Assembly (NCBI RefSeq): GCF_024713945.1
Contig: NC_134679.1
Location: forward strand, 6,143,001-6,207,000
Source of the DNA: Dermatophagoides farinae
Taxonomy: Eukaryota; Arthropoda; Arachnida; Sarcoptiformes; Pyroglyphidae
DNA: 64,000 nt
Reading direction: 5' to 3'
Made by a program: the position numbers and the translations under genes
Notes under the pieces: model-generated
Told to the model about the DNA's origin: nothing
Seen by the model: the letters and a program-made list of their open reading frames with translations, nothing else
Database searches by the model: none
Part shown: positions 60,869 to 64,000 of the stretch, piece after piece
Layout of the letters: the number at the start of each line of letters is the position of its first letter
How positions within the stretch are numbered: the first letter of the stretch is position 1

Positions 60869-63800
60869 TTCTCCAAAGTTTTTTTTTTGTTTCACATCTT
60901 CTTCTTCTTCTTTTTTTTCTTTAGCCTAATAGCAATAGTGCTAGTATATCCATAATAAAAAAAACTAAATATCTTTATATTCTTATATTGAATCATTTAA
61001 GCTTCATTTAATTTTTGTTTTCTTTCATCCATTCACTACTCACTGGTGATTATTGATCATCAAATGCTTTGTTTTTTTCTTTTTGGTAACGATTTTTACA
61101 GTTGCAGCAAAATCGTTTTTTTCGTATTTTATTCCATAAAATTTGCTGTTGTTGTCAAAAATTTTCTGCCAAAAAATCAAAGATTTTTCCACGAAATAAA
61201 TGTTTTTTCAATGAGGTGTGTGTGTAAACGCCATTTTCGAAAAATAATCCCGAAAAAAACATGAAAAAAATTCACTAAAATTTTCTTGTTTTTTTTCTTC
61301 ATTCCCTCCCCACATTCATTTTATTACATATCATCATCATCATCATCATCATCGATATTTGTCGTTACATTTTGGACATTTAAAGATTATATTATATGTA
61401 ACCCGGTGAACCAGAAACAAACAAATGGAAAAAAAAGAAATAAATTGCAATTTCGTTGTAATATAACTGGAAAATAATGTTTTTTTTCTTCTTCTTCTTT
61501 TTTTCCGTTTCACCATCATTGTGTCTTGAAGTCTTAAGATTATTGCCATTATTATGTCTATGGGTCTGTGTGTGTGTGTGGGTTTTGTTTTGTTTTTTTC
61601 CATTCCAGCAATAATAATGATTATCATTATTATTGCACTGAAATGAAATGAAATCATTTATTAATAATTCATTTCATTTGATCGAATGATGATGATGATG
61701 AGTGTGGCCAGAAAAAAATGTCTGTCTTTCCCCTTGTGTGACGTCGTGAAAGAATAAAAAAAAATTTGGACATCTGTGTGTATGTGTGTGTGCGGGTGTT
61801 TGGTTGCGCAATTTTTTTTTTCGTTCTTTAGAAATTGTTCAATAGAATCAGATTCTTGAAAATTCTGTCGGTGGTGTAAAACACACACACATACACACAC
61901 ATTCAATAGAAATTTTTTATCATCAATCATAATTTGAAAAAACGGAGTTGTTAAATAAAGTAATAATTCTGAAAAGTTAATTTTTTTTTTCGTTTTTGAT
62001 TATCAACATACGTATTGTATTGTTGGGTGCGATTACAACGATTATTTATTTTTGACAAATTTTTTGTCAATGAATTGCGTACAATGAACCGAATGATGAT
62101 GATGATGACAAAAACAGAACAACAAAACAGAAAAATAGGTATTGCCTTTCGAAAAAAAAAATGTAATGAAAAAGCAAAAGAAGAAAAGAATTTCAATTTT
62201 TTTTTCTCTTTGCTATTGTTGTTGGCTATCACAATGGTCCAGTATGATGATGATAATGGTCACCACGATCACCAAATACTCATTGATTGACCAATTTTTC
62301 TTTATATTATCCCACACACACACACACAAAAAGAACATTACAAAAACCAATTGTTGTTGTTGTGTGTGTACGATGAACAAATCGATAATAACGATACCAC
62401 AATAATAATCGATCATAATGTTTAATATTTAATGTTTTTATATGAATGGATATCGATTCTTGCAATATGTTTTGTCGTTGTTGTTGTTGTTGTTGGTGTT
62501 CAATCAATACGCCCAACTGAAAACTAAACTAAACCAAACCAAAAAAAAAAAAAATTGCCAATTTTTTGGCTGTCTTACTATTCTTATTGGATATCAAAGG
62601 AGAAAAAATCACCACCACCACCACCACCATTGAAAATGATCAGAAAATTTTTAACATTCATTATCATCATCATCATCATTGTTGTTGTTGTTGTTGTTGT
62701 TTTTTGAAAATCTCAACTTTTATTTTTCTTTTCATTCTCAACATTTAGATTAAAAAATTTTTTTTTCAACAACCAGAACAATTTGTGTGTTTTTGTGTGG
62801 ATGTGGTGAAAATAAGATTTTCTCCAGAACAATTCCATGATTTTTCGACTTTTTTTCCATTCATTCATTCATTCATTTGATCTGATTTAAAATTCTGGTC
62901 ACCAAGTCTTTTTGTGTGTTTTATATAATGAACAATTCTTGTTGGATTTGTGTCTGTGTGTGGGTGTGTGTGTGCAAGTTGAAAAAATGTTGAAAAATTT
63001 CTCATCTCAAGTCTTTTTCTTATTCACATGATGATCTTGGCGTCGAGAGCCAGGGAGAGAGAGAAAGGGAGAAACGCCCACTTATCAATGTCATCAACAT
63101 TAACATTTTAGCCGGCATTTTTCTAGATAACCCAAAAAAAGAAAAATCTCAAAAATCTAGACGACTTATTATGGCCAAGATAAAAAAAAATCAAATCAAT
63201 AGAAGAGGATGATGGTGGTGGTGGTGGTGGTAAATGGATGGATTGGGCAGGAAAAAAAATTCCAATTCAAACAAAAAAAAAAACAAGAAAAATTCATTCA
63301 AATGTAATGACCGAATTTTAGAAAATTGAAAGCTAATTTCCTGGAAACAAATAATTTGAAAAAATCAACTACCATCTTCACTGTCTCCGTACAGAATGGC
63401 ATAATCATCAAAATGGATTTCATTCCATTTGGTAGACAAAGAATAAAAAAAAAATTCACATTGACAGTCATATTGAGAATTTGATCGTTGAGAATTTTTT
63501 TTTCTTTATTCTTTGTCGTGGAAAAAAAATTTTTTTTGTTTTCAAGTTTTCTCAAGTATTTATCAAGCATCTCGGATATATACTTATATTATATATATAA
63601 CAACGGGAACTTTGAAAATTTTTGACAAAATCAAAAATTTATTTGGTCAATAACTTGGACTTAGATAGAGCAGTATCTACAACACAAAGACAAACAGTCA
63701 TTGAGCATTGAGAATAAATATAAATCCACAGCAATACAACAGAATCTATACATTTTCGATAATTATTATTCCATATTGGGATTCATTCATTTATTTATTT

Positions 63801-64000
63801 TTTTTTCGCTTCAAACTTTTGGCTATCATCATTGCCATATAAAGAGATATTTTTGTTTTGTTGATTTTTTCCAAGAATTTTTTTCTCTCCTTTGAAGAGA
63901 AAGAGATGCACTTCATTTACATTCATTCTCACTTTCTTTATTTATCTCTCACTCTCTCTCTCATTCTCTATGGCTATCTGTCAATACTAATATTCAATGA

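Larger units (their letters stand above)
56876..64000. other. Non-coding stretch upstream of copy B
   Basis: It should hold the copy B promoter; no core element is obvious. It contains an 8-bp-stem hairpin near 57090-57115, a (TG)n(CG)n tract at 57295-57318, GTTC repeats at 57877-57903, a (CA)n tract at 58177-58208, a CTCF-like motif at 60787 that overlaps a weak exon candidate, and many triplet repeats. No supported gene. Confidence 0.55.

Noticed and set aside
1-64000. tRNA, rRNA and snRNA genes
   Set aside because: I looked for GGTTCGAATCC-type T arms and for conserved rRNA stretches and saw none; a covariance-model scan would settle it.

Overview
The window looks like nuclear DNA of a small-genome arthropod, most likely an acariform (astigmatid) mite. 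It is very AT-rich and crowded with (CAA/TTG)n, (GAT/ATC)n and (AC/GT)n tracts. Its GT-AG introns range from 74 bp to over 5 kb, and its proteins carry long homopolymer runs of Gln, His, Asn, Asp and Ser. The mite assignment is inference from genome style; no species marker is present.

Layout. (1) 1-7.6 kb: no gene seen. (2) 7.6-14.8 kb, + strand: a four-exon gene for an 838-residue protein with an N-terminal MATH/TRAF-like beta domain, more beta-rich sequence, a short coiled coil and a low-complexity tail. (3) 15.2-16.8 kb, - strand: two tandem single-exon genes for small type I membrane proteins sharing an eight-cysteine ectodomain and a basic, Ser-rich cytoplasmic tail. (4) 17.6-23.4 kb, - strand: a five-exon gene for a very large (1853-residue) secreted or membrane-anchored protein. 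A Ser/Thr/Asn/Asp-rich mucin-like region of about 1300 residues precedes a GH18 chitinase-like domain whose three catalytic acids are all replaced. (5) 23.4-28.4 kb: non-coding. (6) 28.4-31.5 kb: a complete-looking, probably non-autonomous LTR retrotransposon. Its two 460-bp LTRs appear to differ at one base, it has a 4-bp TATA target duplication, and its interior is mostly a minisatellite of 42-48-bp units. (7) 31.5-46.3 kb: a long non-coding block with many microsatellites and a small cluster of CTCF-like motifs near 38.8 kb. (8) 46.3-56.9 kb, - strand: a five-exon second copy of the MATH-like gene (927 residues). (9) 56.9-64 kb: non-coding apart from one weak exon candidate.

The two MATH-like genes are inverted, convergent paralogues. 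They enclose about 31.5 kb holding the membrane-protein pair, the pseudo-chitinase and the retrotransposon. Splice positions and phases are conserved between them, except for one extra intron in the - strand copy. Nothing in the sequence ties the genes into one pathway. The cell-surface pair and the mucin-like pseudo-chitinase are both extracellular or membrane products, whereas the MATH-like paralogues look like intracellular scaffold or adaptor proteins. The best candidates for undescribed biology are the eight-cysteine membrane family, the catalytically dead mucin-chitinase and the repeat-filled LTR element.
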